NCBI GenBank assembly: GCA_963971305.1
Contig: OZ020317.1
Coordinates: forward strand, 10,062,001-10,126,000
Length of the DNA stretch: 64,000 nt
Origin: Arcuatula senhousia
Lineage: Eukaryota; Mollusca; Bivalvia; Mytilida; Mytilidae
Direction: 5' to 3'
Both the position numbers and the translations under genes were made by a program. Shown piece after piece: positions 1 to 13,157 of this stretch. The notes beneath the pieces were generated by a model. That model ran no database searches, was not told the DNA's origin, and saw nothing but the letters and a program-made list of their open reading frames with translations. Positions within the stretch are counted from its first letter, which is position 1. Every line of letters starts with the position of its first letter.

Positions 1-244
1 TTCTGCATGTCTCGATAGGATTAGGACCCAAAAGACCCTTATGCAGGCGGCTAAATTGTCCGATCCTTCGTACCCTTCATTTTTTCAGTGATATTTCAAC
101 TCTCAAGACCGATTGGCATAGCGTTTCAGCACTTCCTATTCATTATAATTTCATATTTATTTTATAATCTCGTTCATGTTCATCTACATATACCATGACA
201 TAGCGGAGTTCGCCATGCTTGGTAGTAAAGCAATAACTAATCTC
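1..244 (+). mobile_element. Diverged 3' part of a SINE-like element
   Basis: This stretch resembles, in the opposite orientation, the better preserved element at 39028-39543. Shared landmarks in the same order are a GTCTCG..AGGA block, a 'atgcaggcggctaaatt' block, a 'gttcatgttcatct' block, and the end 'gtagtaaagcaataacta'. The window edge cuts off the 5' part. No target-site duplication can be checked. It is an old, non-coding copy. Confidence 0.6.
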
Positions 245-954
245 TCAAAAATGACCACTGTCTAAATATTAAAATATTTGCTAGATTTAAAACTGTGACA
301 ATTTGAATAATTTTATTCAATCCATGCAAATTGATATGGAAAACAAAATGACCTAAAACTTTCTTAGTGGGACGAACTATCCGTAATAACAGTGTATCAG
401 GGATGGAAAATAAGGACGATGGACGAGCAAAACAATGGGCGCCTCAATTCGGTGCAAAGCAATATGTAAATAATCAAGCTCACTACAATTTAGCGATTAT
501 ATCAAAACCGTTGCATTTTGATCAAGTTAAAGTCTAGTATCTCGAATCTAATGTTGGTTTACAACCTTTTGAGCACCCGAATTCATGTATTATGTATTAT
601 ACTCCTGCTTCAAAAGTTAAGGCATATAGTAATAGTGGTGACATCATTCTGTAATACTTCAGGGAATACGTACCCATCTCCTATCAGCTACTCATCCTAG
701 TCCCGCAATTATTTTCACATGAAATGTTGCACAATCTTTCCAACGACAACACACGAACTTAGCCATAAGTTGAAAAGTTCGCTGTCGTCTATCATCCACA
801 ACTCCTGCTTAACCCTCACCAACTTATCATGAAACGTTTGCAAAACAATAAACAAACATATTCTGGTGTATGGTGCAAGCGACCATAAACATAAGATCTA
901 CCTACCCTGAAATTTTAAAGAAGATCAAACAACCCATGTTAAAGGTATTGCTTT
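245..954. other. No gene recognised
   Basis: AT-rich sequence with only short open frames that show no domain, splice or codon signal. Nothing can be supported here. Confidence 0.5.
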
Positions 955-1065
955 TTTCTTGAGTTTTGTCTCGTCTGCGGCGAAAAGTCGCAAAGGGTGA
1001 GACATAGGTAATACTTTCCGGCGGCGGGGTGGTCGTGGCGTAAACTTTTTTTGTAAGTTTTTTAT
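955..1065 (-). mobile_element. 3' end of a 'gtctcgcc' hairpin repeat (family A)
   Basis: Reverse copy of the terminal segment that ends the large element at 47030-47122. It carries the same hairpin (gtctcg..., cgcaaagg, gtgagac), then 'ataggtaatactttccgg' and a GC-rich GGC run leading to 'gcgtaaac'. Only this end is recognisable; the tandem core is missing. The overlapping minus-strand open frames at 902-1191 are by-products of this repeat. Confidence 0.65.
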
Positions 1066-1281
1066 AGAAAAGAATTTCTTTCGTAAATGACACTTTTCAG
1101 TATGAGATGACCAGGTTAAGATGCGAGCACGTGCAGCGATCTCACATTGGTCAATTAACCAATAATAACCACAGGAACTGATATCGACCAATGAAATGCA
1201 ATGTTATTTTTAACTTTAGGTTTTTAGAATGGAGTCACCTAAGGTTTCTGAATATAAAATTTAATTTCTAACGGAAGAAAT

Positions 1282-1446
1282 AGGTACTTACACGCGTTCT
1301 TGGAAAACCGACAAGGATCTTTCACTCGTGATAGAATTTTTGGGGTCTTTTGACTCGTTCCGCTGCGCTCCACTCGCAAAAAGACTGAAAAATTCTATCA
1401 ATCGTGAAAGATCAGCCGATCTTTTCCAAGAACTAAGTAAGAACCT
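1282..1446. repeat. Imperfect inverted repeat (foldback / MITE-like)
   Basis: The left arm (ggtactta..gttcttgg..ggatctttcac..gatagaattttt) matches the reverse complement of the right arm (aaaattctatc..gtgaaagatc..ccaagaac..taagaacc), with a loop near 1340-1380. It folds into a hairpin of about 60 bp per arm with some mismatches. No coding potential is seen, and a non-autonomous DNA transposon is likely. Confidence 0.65.
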
Positions 1447-2698
1447 ACAATACTTTAAAGCCTAGGCATCTGTTATTTGGTATATAAACACTCAGGTTTA
1501 TGGTCTATTCAATGCACCATAGCGTATGATGATCCTAGTTGAATCAATTTTTACGGGTAAAAAAATCTGTGAACTTTAAAACGTAAACTTTCTCGGAAGA
1601 CTTTTGTCGAAAATGAAATACTAGTACTTTAAAAGTATAATACTAAGGCATCTCATACAGACACTGAGGGTTGTAGTCCATGCACAAAAAATCATAGGTT
1701 GATAAACAAAAGGATGCAGAGGCATCACAATACAGTCTTTGCATTTTTACCTTGACCTTGACGTTGGATTCCAATTGGGAAACTTTGATGGATTTATACA
1801 TGCAGGAATTTAAGAATACAATTGTATCTTTTTAAAAATACACCAAATCATATGAGGATACTAGTACCTTAACGCAATTCATAGAACTCCATGATACATA
1901 TCATCGAGACAAGTGGATTATATCGTTCGTTGTCTACTGTTGGTGAAAGTGTGGACCTGAATCATTGTCAATGTTGTGCATGTCTACAGCAACATATTAT
2001 ATAATATCCTTATATGGCATATCTAAATCTAAATCAAAATAGGGTCCCAAACACAGATATTTCAGATCTGTCGTTCATCTATTTTTTGTTAACCGACTTT
2101 TGACATTAATAGTCAAACATAATATCGATTTGACATAAAATGGACAAAAGTTTTCCATCCACAATTTAAGAAGGCTTGTTATCCCCGAGTATTACAAGTA
2201 ACTTGATAAAATGGAATGTTTTTGAGAAAAAAAAATTCCTGTTGCATACATGTGATTCTCCCGTCGGGAGACAGAGTCTGTCGACTTTTTGATCGATCTC
2301 CCGTTCTCCCGTTTTTTTTTGGTGGCATCTCCCGCTATTTTAAGATTTGACAAAATTCATATATTATAGACATTTTAATAGTTCAGTCATAAAACGTTTC
2401 CGATGATTTAGGGGTTTGTCAATTACACCAATTAGTCAGACGTTACTTTTACAGGTAAAGGTGTTAATTGAAGGTTTATTGTCATAATTGTATAAACAGT
2501 AAGAGATTAATCAGTGAAGCCAGGTGTATTTGGCACACGCTAGTGTCCCAATTAACATTGAATTGCAATTTTAAAGAGCCTTGAAAATCTCCTGCTTTTT
2601 CGTCCAATCTCCAGCAAAAAAAAATCCAAATCTCTAGCTTTGTCGTGACTGATCTGTCACATGTATGCTGTTGTTTATGACAGTTTTATTTATCTTGC
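1447..2698. other. Non-coding upstream region, with 'ctcccg' repeat at 2255-2650
   Basis: No gene is seen. Between about 2255 and 2650 the motif tctcccg recurs (gattctcccgtcgggag, gatctcccgttctcccg, catctcccgc), followed by diverged forms (aatctcctgc, caatctccagc). This looks like a degenerate dispersed repeat. Confidence 0.45.
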
Positions 2699-2700
2699 AG

Positions 2701-3853
2701 GAAAGCTTTCACCGCCGGAAGGAACACCGTCATTGACGAATATTACCCACAATTCCCTAAGCGTTGTCTGGTCGCCACCCCAAGGACAAAGAGTTGACGA
2801 AATTTTAGCTTACCGTGTATAACTTTATAATGAATCATTGAAACGATGGAAAGTTATAAGAAACTGTTGCCAAGGAACGTCGTATGACGTTAAAAACCTT
2901 AAACCGGATTCTGAATATTGTCTCTGAATTTCTGCCGAAAATGTGTTCGGTAGGAGTAAACCTAGTCAAAGTAGAGATGTCATTCGTACAAGACCAACAC
3001 CAAATAGCCATTCAATGTTTGAAATGGTAGAGGCAAAACAATCTAAACTGATCAGGAGACACAGCTATCACATCAAGATCAAACATCAAAGGTTGCCACA
3101 ATGTTACTCAATAAAACAGAGGAAACCGGCAAATATAACTAAATAGGGAATTTCCCCATGCGGCGTAACTCCAGCATACGTCTCTCGTTACCAATCCAAA
3201 GAAGAACTGTAACAAATCTATTTTCTTATTCTAGACGCGAAAGTGTTTCAAGCAAACGTGATACTCGAAGACGTTCAGTTGAAGAATCATCCGTGTGTAC
3301 CGACGAAACCGACGAGTCTATGAAGTCGGTGAAATTACACCAGGTCTCCATATCTACCGAAGACGAATCGTGTGTTAGATCTACATCATCCACATCAATG
3401 TCATCTATACCGGAAATGAACGAAGACGACACAGAAACATACGAACATACTCATCACGATTTCAAGAAAAACAATTACTGAAAAGATACATGGACGTCTC
3501 CTACACCAGAAGTCAGTCATAATGATATTTTGATGTCGCCTTACTCTGATGACACAAAACTCTCAATGTTTTCTCGATCTCCGATGCAAAATCATTCCAA
3601 TAATCTCTACGGTCTCAAAACCACTAATGAAAGCAACCCTCGAAACCATGAACAAGACTTGTCGACTTGGAAGGGTACAGAAGATTTTAAACTAGACAAT
3701 TTGTCAGACCTTAGCTCTTTAACGGACATGTTATACTCTAGTGATTTTATGGGTAAAAGCTTCATTTCGGATAACAATGGAAATTATTCCTATGGAAAAT
3801 TATATGACAGTGTTATTCAAGAAGTGGACGAAGACCGGATAACGACGCTCTGA
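2701..3853 (+). pseudogene. Fibronectin type III domain plus Ser-rich tail, last-exon pseudogene
   Basis: A pyrimidine-rich tract ending in cag at 2698-2700 looks like a splice acceptor. From 2701 the frame reads as an FN3 domain of about 95 residues: a SPPEGTP start, the core LSVVWSPP, then WKVI, a LKPDSEYC strand and SAENVFGRSKPSQ, the usual end of this fold. FN3 modules like this occur in giant muscle-type kinases, MLCK-like proteins and cell-adhesion receptors; the parent gene is not identified. A Ser/Thr/Arg-rich and acidic tail follows (3158-3853). The frame is broken by TAA after RV (about 2820), TGA after YCL (about 2925), a frameshift near 3140 and TGA at 3479. Beyond that TGA the frame stays open to 3853. 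The retained acceptor suggests a duplicated, unprocessed gene fragment rather than a retrocopy. Confidence 0.65.
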
Positions 3854-5169
3854 AGAAAACACACAAGATCTCCTCGCAAACTACACGAACTATGCCCTTC
3901 ACTTTTCGTTTTTCGGACTAATCGAAGGGATTGGCTTACAATGATATAGTATCTGTATCGAAGGATTTTTTATATCTGTATTTTATTAACCAAAAAGTGG
4001 TGCATGACAATGGTGCAAGATTAATCGAATACCAAACGATTGTGCAATGTTTTAGTCCCATACATAACGAGCATTGACATACTTTGCATACTCATAAACG
4101 AGCATTTTAAATGTTTTACCAATGCACTTTTGTTATACTGTTTTGATGCTATTTTATTTATTATTTTGAATATAAAATGCTTAGCAATTTAGACCTCTTT
4201 TCATTGATGTTGACAAGCTGTTAAAATTCCATGATACTATATTTTGGAATGCAGAAATGCGTAAGAATAACACACAAAAAAATATATACTTCTTTGAAGC
4301 GTTAATATATTAAGGGGATTAGATGTGAAACAATGAAGGACAGTAACTTTTGAAAAAAAAAGGGAAAAGGGAAAATTGAGAGATAGTTAGGGTTGGAAAT
4401 CCATTTGTGGTGCTGCCATCGGGGTTCACATACATGACATATAGAGGCCTTTACTTGTATGAAGCTTGGCACTCGTATTATGCCCGGACAACTCCAGCGG
4501 ACACAGTCCACTCTATACAGACTTCACAGACACTTAGGGGTACACACCTTATTTGCTCTGTGGGCAGAATTTAAAGAACTTATTCACGGGGTATTACAGG
4601 CTATGGTTACCGCATGGAAATCTTAAGGCGGTCTAATTAGTTTATTTTTTGTACGATTTTAACAAAACATAAAATGGAAGACAACAGTCTAATTATACAC
4701 TTTCGACTACCATTAATTCCCATATTTCTAGTGTATTTGTATCATAACATTATTAACCGCTCCTATCTTGGATTGCCAGTGTACTTGTTAAAATTCAAAC
4801 TTTATAAATTTTAGATTACAAAATACGACCATTTATAGGTGCAATGTTGAATCACACCAATTAGTTTTATGATAAACCCACAACAACCAATTTAATCATC
4901 TGTATTGTTAACCTTAACAAGAGTTGAATGATATGTAAGAATTAAGGGATCCCTTTAAAGTGAAATCAAAGTATAAATACTCAATAAAACACTTCAAAAG
5001 AATTGTAGAAGATTAGTTACAATTAAGTTATTTAATCCCAGGTATTAAATTATGACATGTTTTGTTGACTTTTAGCTTTAATTGTTTACTTTTCTCGTGA
5101 AAACATGATATTTTACACCTTCCTAATTCTAAAAAGTCGAAGTGACCGATTTAATTTTGAACAATATAT
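3854..5169. other. AT-rich non-coding region
   Basis: No domain, RNA gene or clear repeat is recognised. A minus-strand open frame at 4302-4511 shows no family features. Confidence 0.45.
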
Positions 5170-5330
5170 GACATTATTTGCTCAAAATGACAAAATGTTT
5201 AGAACTCAAATTAGTTATAAGTTGTTAAAATGCTTAATTTCCTAAGATTTCTTATATGACAACTGTCTCTAGAACAATACATCGCAATAAGAAAAGAAGC
5301 TTAATAATTCAAATGATTTTAAACAAGCAC
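5170..5330 (+). repeat. Flank of the minisatellite, duplicated at 5612-5764
   Basis: The block from 'ctcaaaatgacaaaatg' through 'cttatatgacaactgtctc' to 'tcaaatgatttta' is repeated about 430 bp downstream with small changes. The flank of the array was therefore duplicated together with its first units. Confidence 0.75.
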
Positions 5331-8160
5331 CAAACCAGTTCAACCTACAACAAAGAACCAAAAGCAAGCAAGCAACGCCGCACTCAACCAGTTGACTCAA
5401 CACCACAGAACCAAAAATAAACAAGCAACGACACACCCAACCAGTTAACTTAACAACACAGAACCAAAAACAAAAACAAACAAGCAGCGACGCACTTAAC
5501 CAGTTCACTCAACAACACAGTACCAACAATAAACAACGACACACCCAACCAGTTCACTCAACAACACAGAACTAAAAACAAACAAGCAGCAAAGAAGACA
5601 ACTAGTTCACTGCTCAAAATGACAAAATGTTTAGAATTCAGATTTTCAAATAAGATATTAGGTGTGAAATAGTTTAATTTCCTAAGATTTCTTATATGAC
5701 AACTGTCTCTAGAACAATACATCGCAAATAAGAAAAGAAGCTTTCTGATTCAAATGATTTTAAATCATTCAATCAATCAAATCAAATCAATCAAATTTTT
5801 ATTGTAGACAAAATCCCTATGGGACATTACAAAACATGACAAAACATTACAGAGAGTACATACATGGCATAAGAATATGAACAATGTACATGTAACGAGT
5901 TATAAAATCAATTTATTTTTCTCCCTTCCTCAGTTCTAATGACTGCTTTATGAAAGAAATTAAGGATTTCATATCTTCAGGTGTTGATGGGTTAAGAATA
6001 TAAGACAGGTTTTCAAGTTGATTTAAATTGTCAAACAAGCACCAAACCAGTTCAACCAACACCACAGAACCAAAAATAAACAAGCAACGACACACCCAAC
6101 CAGTTAACTTAACAACACAGAACCAAAAACAAACAAGTAGCGACTCACTTAACCAGTTCACTCAACAACATAGAACCAACAATAAACAAACAACGACACA
6201 CCCAACCAGTTCACCAAACAACACAAAACTAACAATAAACAAACAAAGACACACCCAACCAGTTGACTCAACAATACAGATTCAAAAACAAACAAGCAAT
6301 GACGAACCAAACCAGTTCACCCAACAACACAGAACTAAAAACAAACAAGCAATGACACAACCAACCAGTTCACTCAACAACACAGAACCAAACACAAACA
6401 AGCAACGACACACCCAACCAGTTCACTCAACAATACAGATTCAAAAACAAACAAACAGTGACGAACCCAACCAGTTCACCCAACAACACAGAACTAAAAT
6501 CAAATAAGCAGCAACGAACACAACCAGTTCACTTAGCAACACAGATCAAAAACAAGCAAGCAACGACGCACCCAAGCAATTCACTTAACAACACAGAACC
6601 AAAAAAAAACAAGCAACGACGAAACCAACCAGTTCATTCAACAAAACGGAATCAAAACCAAATTAACGACGAAGCTAGTTCACTCAAACACACCTCCCCC
6701 CCAAAAAAAAAAAGAAGCAAAAAAAAAAAACAAGCAACGACCCACCCAACCATTTAACTCAACAATACAGATCCAAAAACAAACAAGCAGCGACGCACCC
6801 AACCAGCACAATCAACATCACAGAACCAAAACCAAACAAGCGACAACCCAACTAACCAGTTAACTCAACATCACAGAACCAAAAACAAACAAGCGGCGAC
6901 GCACCGAACCCATTCAACCATCAACACAGAACAAAAAAACAAACAAGCGACATTGCACTCAATCAGCTCACTCAACAACACAGAACCAAAAACAAACAAG
7001 CAACGACGCAACCAACCAGCTCATTCAACAAAACAGAATCAAAACCAAATTTGCGACGAAGCTAGTTCACTCAAACACAAAATCAAAATACAAACAAGCA
7101 GCGACCCACCCAACCAGTTAACTCAACTCCACAGAACCATAAACAAACAAGCAACGACACACCGAACCAGTTCACTCAACATCACAGAACCAAAAATAAA
7201 CAAGCAATGACACACCCAACCACTTCAATTTACAACACAGAACCAAAAAAAAAAACAAGCAGCGACGCACTTAACCAGATCACTCAACAACACAGAACCA
7301 AAAACAAACAAGCAACGACGCAACCAACCAGCTCATTCAACAAAACAGAATCAAAACCAAATTTGCGACGAAGCTAGTTCACTCAAACACAAAATCAAAA
7401 TACAAACAAGCAGCGACCCACCCAACCAGTTAACTCAGCTCCACAGAACCATAAACAAACAAGCAACGACACACCGAACCAGTTCACTCAACATCACAGA
7501 ACCAAAAATAAACAAGCAACGAAACACCCAACCAGTTAACTTAATAACACAGACTGAAAACAAACAAGCAGCGACACACCAAGCAAGTTCACTTAACAAC
7601 ACAGAACAAAAGCAAAACAGCGACACACCCAACCAGTTCACTCTGGCAACAATGCAGAACCAAAAACAAACAAGCAACGACATATCCAACTATTTCACTC
7701 AACAGCACAGGACCAAAAACAAACAAGCAGCGACACACCCAACCAGTTCATTTAACAACACAGAACAAACAACAAGCAAGCAGCAATGAACACAACCACT
7801 TAACACAAACACAGACCTAAATACAAACAAGCAGCAACACACCTAACCAGTTTACTTTACAACGAAGAACCAAAATCAAACAAGCAGCGACGCACCCAAC
7901 CAGTTCATTAAACAACACAGAACCAAAAACAAACAAGCAGCTGCGCACTTAACCAGTTCACTGAACAACACAGGACCAAAAAACAAGCAAGCAGCTTCAC
8001 TTAATAACACAGAACCAAACAACAAACAAGCGATGACACACCCAACCAGTTTACTTAACAACACAGAACATCCCCCCAAAAAAATCAGGGACTCACCCAA
8101 CCAGTTGACTCAACAACGCAGGGCTAAAACTAACAAGCAGCGACGCACTGAACAAACAAG
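5330..8160 (+). repeat. Degenerate 52-bp minisatellite array
   Basis: Tandem units of about 52 bp with consensus blocks ccaaccagttcactcaac, aacacagaaccaaaaac and aaacaagcagcgacgcac. There are roughly 45-50 units, interrupted at 5612-6032 by a duplicated flank and a LINE tail. A higher-order period is visible: the variant with ttgcgacgaagctag recurs at 7051 and 7363, exactly 312 bp (6 x 52) apart, with near-identical neighbours. Gln/Thr/Asn-rich frames on the plus strand and hydrophobic Cys/Leu/Val frames on the minus strand follow from low stop density in the unit and are not evidence of genes. Confidence 0.9.
5765..6032 (-). mobile_element. LINE 3' end inserted in the minisatellite
   Basis: Read on the minus strand, 5923-6035 encodes a tail with NQLE, LNPSTPEDM and SFIKQSLELR. 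This parallels the C-terminus of the LINE at 37860-37970 (NQLE, LNPNMD, FIKQSFELR). A 3' UTR and a TTGA-rich tail follow (plus strand: attcaatcaatcaaatc at about 5766). It is a 5'-truncated copy of a related LINE that landed in the array. Confidence 0.7.
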
Positions 8161-10555
8161 GTAAAGCAGTTCAGCAGGAACATGTAAAGACACAAACAAC
8201 ATAAAAAAAACACAACCAAACAACAACGAGCAAAAGCAAACAACACAACAACACCAAACAAGAAAATGTGTCTTACTGTTTTCTTTGATATGTAAAAAGC
8301 TATTTCGAAAAAAAAAAAGAGTTTATAAATTGGCATCGGTGGTCAGACGGTTTGTCGAAAAAACTTACTGGGCATGTTGAAAGACTTAAGATAGGGATAC
8401 ATGAAGATAAATAGGAAAAGGTCACAACCAGCATCTGAAGCATACATTATGCTTAACACCACTAAGTGCCCCTACCATACCAATATAATTGATGTTGCAC
8501 TTGTCAGTTAGTGGGAATTGGTAATATGTGGATTTGGGACGGACGGACGGACCCGAATACTATATGCCCCTCTACTTTCGTAGGCGGTGCATAGAAACAG
8601 CAAACGGGGACTGCTTTATTAAGAAAACAACAAAACAGTACAATATACAAAATAAAGAAATGTTTTACATGATAGCTATTATTGTTAATATGAAGGTTAA
8701 AAAAGGTGACATAATCCGGCACTGGTATACATTACACAGTCTTTCTTGTCTGCAAAATTTCTTGTAACGCCCGGGCCGGTTTCGATTAATTTTATGAATT
8801 TGTTTCTCTCAAAAGGCAAAGTATACTCGCGACGACAGGATATTCGACATATAATTCTGGAACATTTCTGAGATTTCCCCATATAGGAAGACCAAGGTTC
8901 ACTTAAATGAGTTTAACACGTTCAATACCATTAAGGGAAAGGAATTGGGTAAATTGAACAACTGTCCAAATTGTAGGAACTGGGCATCGTTTCACCTTAA
9001 AAATTTTTTACCTTTACTAAATGGACTTGAAACATGCAACCATCCAGTTGTTTTTAAGTTCATGACAAATTTTTACAACGTAGCTATTCCTTGCTATATA
9101 TCACGAGCTGAGCTTCGTTATTCTTTAAATAGAATAGTTTTACGTCTTTACTCAGTCAACGTCTTGAAACATGCAACCGATTATAAATCATGTAGTGCAG
9201 GAAAAACTCAGAAAGCACATCGTTAAACAAATTTATTAATCTCTATTAACATGTAACTTGAGGTCATGTTGATATAATTGTTACTAAACAGCTGCATACA
9301 ATTAAAAACTACGATAAGTTTAACAAAGGTTAACACATTAGTGACCTCTAGTGTGAGTTACTAAAAATACGACCTACTTTGATTCGGTCTATCCCGGGTA
9401 GATGACATATTTCCTGTCAAATTTTAACAATGCATTACTGATAAAGATGTTAAATTGGTTAAATAGATCAGCTGTCATTAACCTTTGAGGCTCCAATAAC
9501 AAGAAAATGTCCAAATAACATAATGCCCCATCTCGCAACATTTGGGACGGACGGACGGACGAACGGAACCTAACACTAATTTCCCCCTGCTTTCAATTCG
9601 TAGATGGGGCATAAAAATGACAACACGAGGAAAGAAAAGTAACTCTATTTCGATTTAAATAAAATCGCTTTAGTAAATACAGGCCGTTGAAACAGACATG
9701 TGCATGTTCTTGACCAATCTAGGGATTTCATGTAATTGTTTTGTGTTGTATTAATGACAAAATTTGATTGTATTGTTTTCAGCCAGTCAGAATCCTTGTA
9801 ATTCAAAATTAAGATTATTTTACTTAATAACTCTGTGAAACGAACCAGTGGTAGAGAAATGATGTTGGGTCAGTGTGTACATCTTTGATATTAACAAACA
9901 TCCATACCAAAATAAGGTCACATTTACCTACATTTTCTGCATGAATTGCTCAGATTAAAGTTTTGGTTAAGGTGCATATCCCAGCGATTCCAATTGGTAA
10001 AGGAATGATTATTGGAAAGTGGGTATATCTTGGATAGTAATTGACAATTGTTCCAGATTTTGGTCACCTTTGCGTACATTTTATGTAACGGGCGTGTGCG
10101 ACTACTCCATTTCTTTATTCTTTTAATAACTTAAGTCAGGGAATATATGTATTTCAGCGATTACATGAATTTCCTATATGTAATTTCAGGGAATCTCTGT
10201 TATTGCATGTACTTAGCCCGTCAGGGATTACATTAATTCCCTAAATTTTAGGAATTACACGTAATCCCTGATTACGCTAATTTACTGTAACATATACTCA
10301 CTCCAAGGAACACGCGTATCGAGCCAGGTAATTTTTGCTTACACTTTATATAGGCGAATAGAGTCTAAAGATTTTTACTAACATGTTAGGAATTTTTCAT
10401 AACCCTAATTTTATGTCGTATGGAAAGTCGTAGTGGATCTCCGCATCAATTGGTGTCAATGGGGAAATGTTTTAAAGCAATGAGAGTTCGACAATTCAAT
10501 AATTTGAAGATGAATATGAAGAAAAGTTATTTCATTCGATTGGCTTTGAAAAGTA
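8161..10555. other. Non-coding, with two short 'ggacggacggac' repeat ends
   Basis: 8528-8610 and 9535-9615 are two copies of one short repeat end: tttgggacggacggacggac, then a variable part, then a pyrimidine-rich 'cccc..ctttc' block and 'cgtagatggggcata'. Around 10085-10315 alternating 'agggattacat' / 'aattccct' blocks form an imperfect palindrome. The small frames at 8528-8767 and 8945-9226 have no recognisable domain. Confidence 0.5.
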
Positions 10556-11828
10556 CAAGAGGCTCCCAGGAGCCTAAATCGCTCACCTGGTCTTGATGTC
10601 AACCCTATGAAGAACTTTGTAAAGCTAAATAAACTGAACATTTAAGCAAGCAACAGCTTTTTCTCTTTCAGCAAAAGTTTTCATTCTGTCGGCCAAAAAT
10701 GTGAAACATGTTATTTTAAGGGCCGTCTGCCAACTCTGACTCTATAGAGACCTTTGTTGAGAGCTTAATGAACTGAACATTAAAGCAAGCACCAATTTTC
10801 TTTTTCTGCTATAGTTATCATTATATAAGCCAAAAACGTGAAAACATGTTAATTTAGGGCTGCAATCCCTATAAGGGGTCATCTGAAAACTTTAATCCTA
10901 TAAATGCTTTTGTTGAGCTAAATGAGCTGAACATTGAAGCAAGCAACAGCTTTTCTCTATCCGCAATAGTTATCATTCTATAGGCCAAAAACACTATTTT
11001 TCGCCTTTATAGGGCTGTAACCCCTATAAGGGGTCACCTGACAACTTTGACACAATGAAGACTTTTGTAGAGCTAAATGAGTTGAACATTTAAGCAAGCA
11101 ACAGTTTTTCTCTGTCTGCAATAGCTTTCATTCTACACACCAAAAACACTAAATTTCACCTTTAAGGGTCTGTAACCCCTATAAGGGGTCATCTGATAAC
11201 TTCAACTCTTAGGACACATTTGTAGAGCTAAATGAGCTGAACATTAAAGCAAGCAACAGTTTTTCTTTATCTGCAATAGTTTACTTATTTCTACAGGCCA
11301 AAAAAACTATTTTTGGCCTTTAAGGGGCTGTAACCCGTATAAGGGGTCATCTTACAACTTCCACTCTATAGACACTTTTGAAGAGCTAATTGAGTTGAAC
11401 ATTTAAGCAAGCAACAGCTTTTCTCTATCTGCAATAATTTTCATTCTACAGGCCAAAAACACTATTTTTGGCCTTTAAGGGGCTGTAACCCCTATAAGGG
11501 ATCATCTGACAACTTCCACTAATTGAGCTGAAGCAGTAGCGTGGCATCAGATTTCATCTATCTCTTATACTTTATGATTTACAAGCCAAAAACAGTAGTC
11601 TGACCCCCTGGTCTATTTTTAGCAACTGTGGCCATGTTTTTTGACGGATCAAAAATCGAAACACAAGTTTGGTGCAGGACACCCTAAGGATCAAGCATAC
11701 CAAGTTTTATTGAATTCTGTTCAGTAGTTAGAGAGGAGAAGATTTTTGAAAAATTAAGTTAACGGACGACGACGGACGCCAAGTGATGGCAATAGCTCAC
11801 CTGGACCTTCGGTCCAGGTGAGCTAATA
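10556..11828 (+). mobile_element. Tandem-core dispersed element with 3' hairpin (family B)
   Basis: Starts 'caagaggctcccaggagc' and holds about six diverged units of about 150 bp (gagctgaacattaaagc, agcaacagcttttctc, tgcaatagttttcattc, aaggggctgtaacccc). A single-copy tail follows (aaaatcgaaacac, ttctgttcagtagtt, gaggagaagatttttga, acggacgacgacggacgc). It ends in a nearly perfect hairpin, agctcacctggacc / ggtccaggtgagct, followed by aa. The layout resembles the bivalve 'pearl'-type and Helitron-like non-autonomous elements. No protein is encoded. Confidence 0.75.
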
Positions 11829-13157
11829 AAGTTAATACATTTGATTATGAGAAAGGAGTTAGTAAAATTGTCTGGATCGATTCGCATTTTCCTATTAAAG
11901 ATACTGAATTAAAACAAAGCAAATAAGGAACAGCGTGTTATTGTTGTTCTTCATCATAAAGTTTTATGCTCAAATTTTCGTTTTTTCTATGTTTTTATTG
12001 TAGGTACGATTTTAAACGTTTTAAATGCTAGTTTTGTTTTTTTGGTATCATGTGCATTTTACCATTTTCAAGTGCTACATTAGATTATTTTAATGTTTAA
12101 TATATATATTTCAACCACTATCTAGTACTCGATTATTGTCGCTCTTTCATATACGTAAAAAAAATAAAATAAACACTCACGTGCTGGTTTTTTTTTCGGG
12201 ATCGGCACAGTTAAGTTTTTAGTTTGATTTTAATGTACATTTTTACAACAGTTATTTGCTTGTTTTGTTCCATTACAAGATATTGTATTTCGTTGTTTAT
12301 GTACATTTATAAATCAATCAGATAAAATTTCAAAATAGGAGGTGCACATCAATATTTGTTACAAAGACTGTGTGAAAGTTTCATGAAATCCATTGAGCGT
12401 TTAGCAGGAATTGCAGATAAGAGATTGGTAATCCCTTCTATGTAGTTTTGATATAGGAAACCCCCAAAATACATCAAATTAAAATTTGAAATAAAAAATG
12501 CACATCTACATTATATGGAGTCATATCCAATGAGGAATTGCAGATAAGAAATGGGTACCCTAACGTGTAACAAGGACGAACTGACATTCCTATCACTATA
12601 TTCCCCTGACTTTTAAAAGCGGGGTATAATAATATGAAAAAATTCTACATGATTTTTAAATGTAAATTTTTAAGATGTATATTTCGATGATAATCACACT
12701 AAGGGACGGACCATTTAACTTTAAAGGTTGGGGCTTGTTTTTTTTTTTTTTGCTTTTGCCTAGAAAATGTGTTTCCGCGCAGGAACTCAGATTTTTTTTA
12801 AATGCGTCATTTTCAGAATATTTTGTTCATTATTAACATTATTTTATATAGCAGATTACCTTTTACAGATGTTTTTCTTAACCTCTGCTGCCAGCACATT
12901 TTTTTTCATCAAATGCCAAATTTAAAATATTTTAACGAAAATCACCATGGCCTCCTTTCAATCAAAAAGCCCGTCCCTAAATTTCACCGTTTTTTAACTC
13001 AGATATTTACTTTGAAAAAAATCTCAAGACATTTAACTCTGTTTTAATCCAATAAATAACATTTTTAATTCAATAAATTCTAAAAGTGTACATAGTTTCC
13101 CTTTCCATCAGAATATGATAATATTTTATACATTGTAAATTTTATTTAAAAAATAAA
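11829..13157. other. Non-coding, with a two-unit repeat at about 12340-12640
   Basis: Around 12340-12640 two units share 'gcacatcaatat'/'gcacatctacat' and 'ggaattgcagataaga', ending 'tcccctgacttttaaaagc' and 'ggggtataat'. This is a member of the same broad class as 19675-21165. At 12700-12980 short inverted blocks (agggacgg / ccgtccct) are seen. No gene is recognised. Confidence 0.45.

Noticed and set aside
6028..7210. Gln/Thr-rich open frames in the 52-bp array
   Set aside because: They follow from few stop codons in the unit and change frame between units.
5330..8160. CRISPR array
   Set aside because: Units are contiguous and diverged with no unique spacers, and the genome is eukaryotic.
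8945..9226. 93-codon plus-strand frame as a gene
   Set aside because: No domain, no splice signal or neighbour support.
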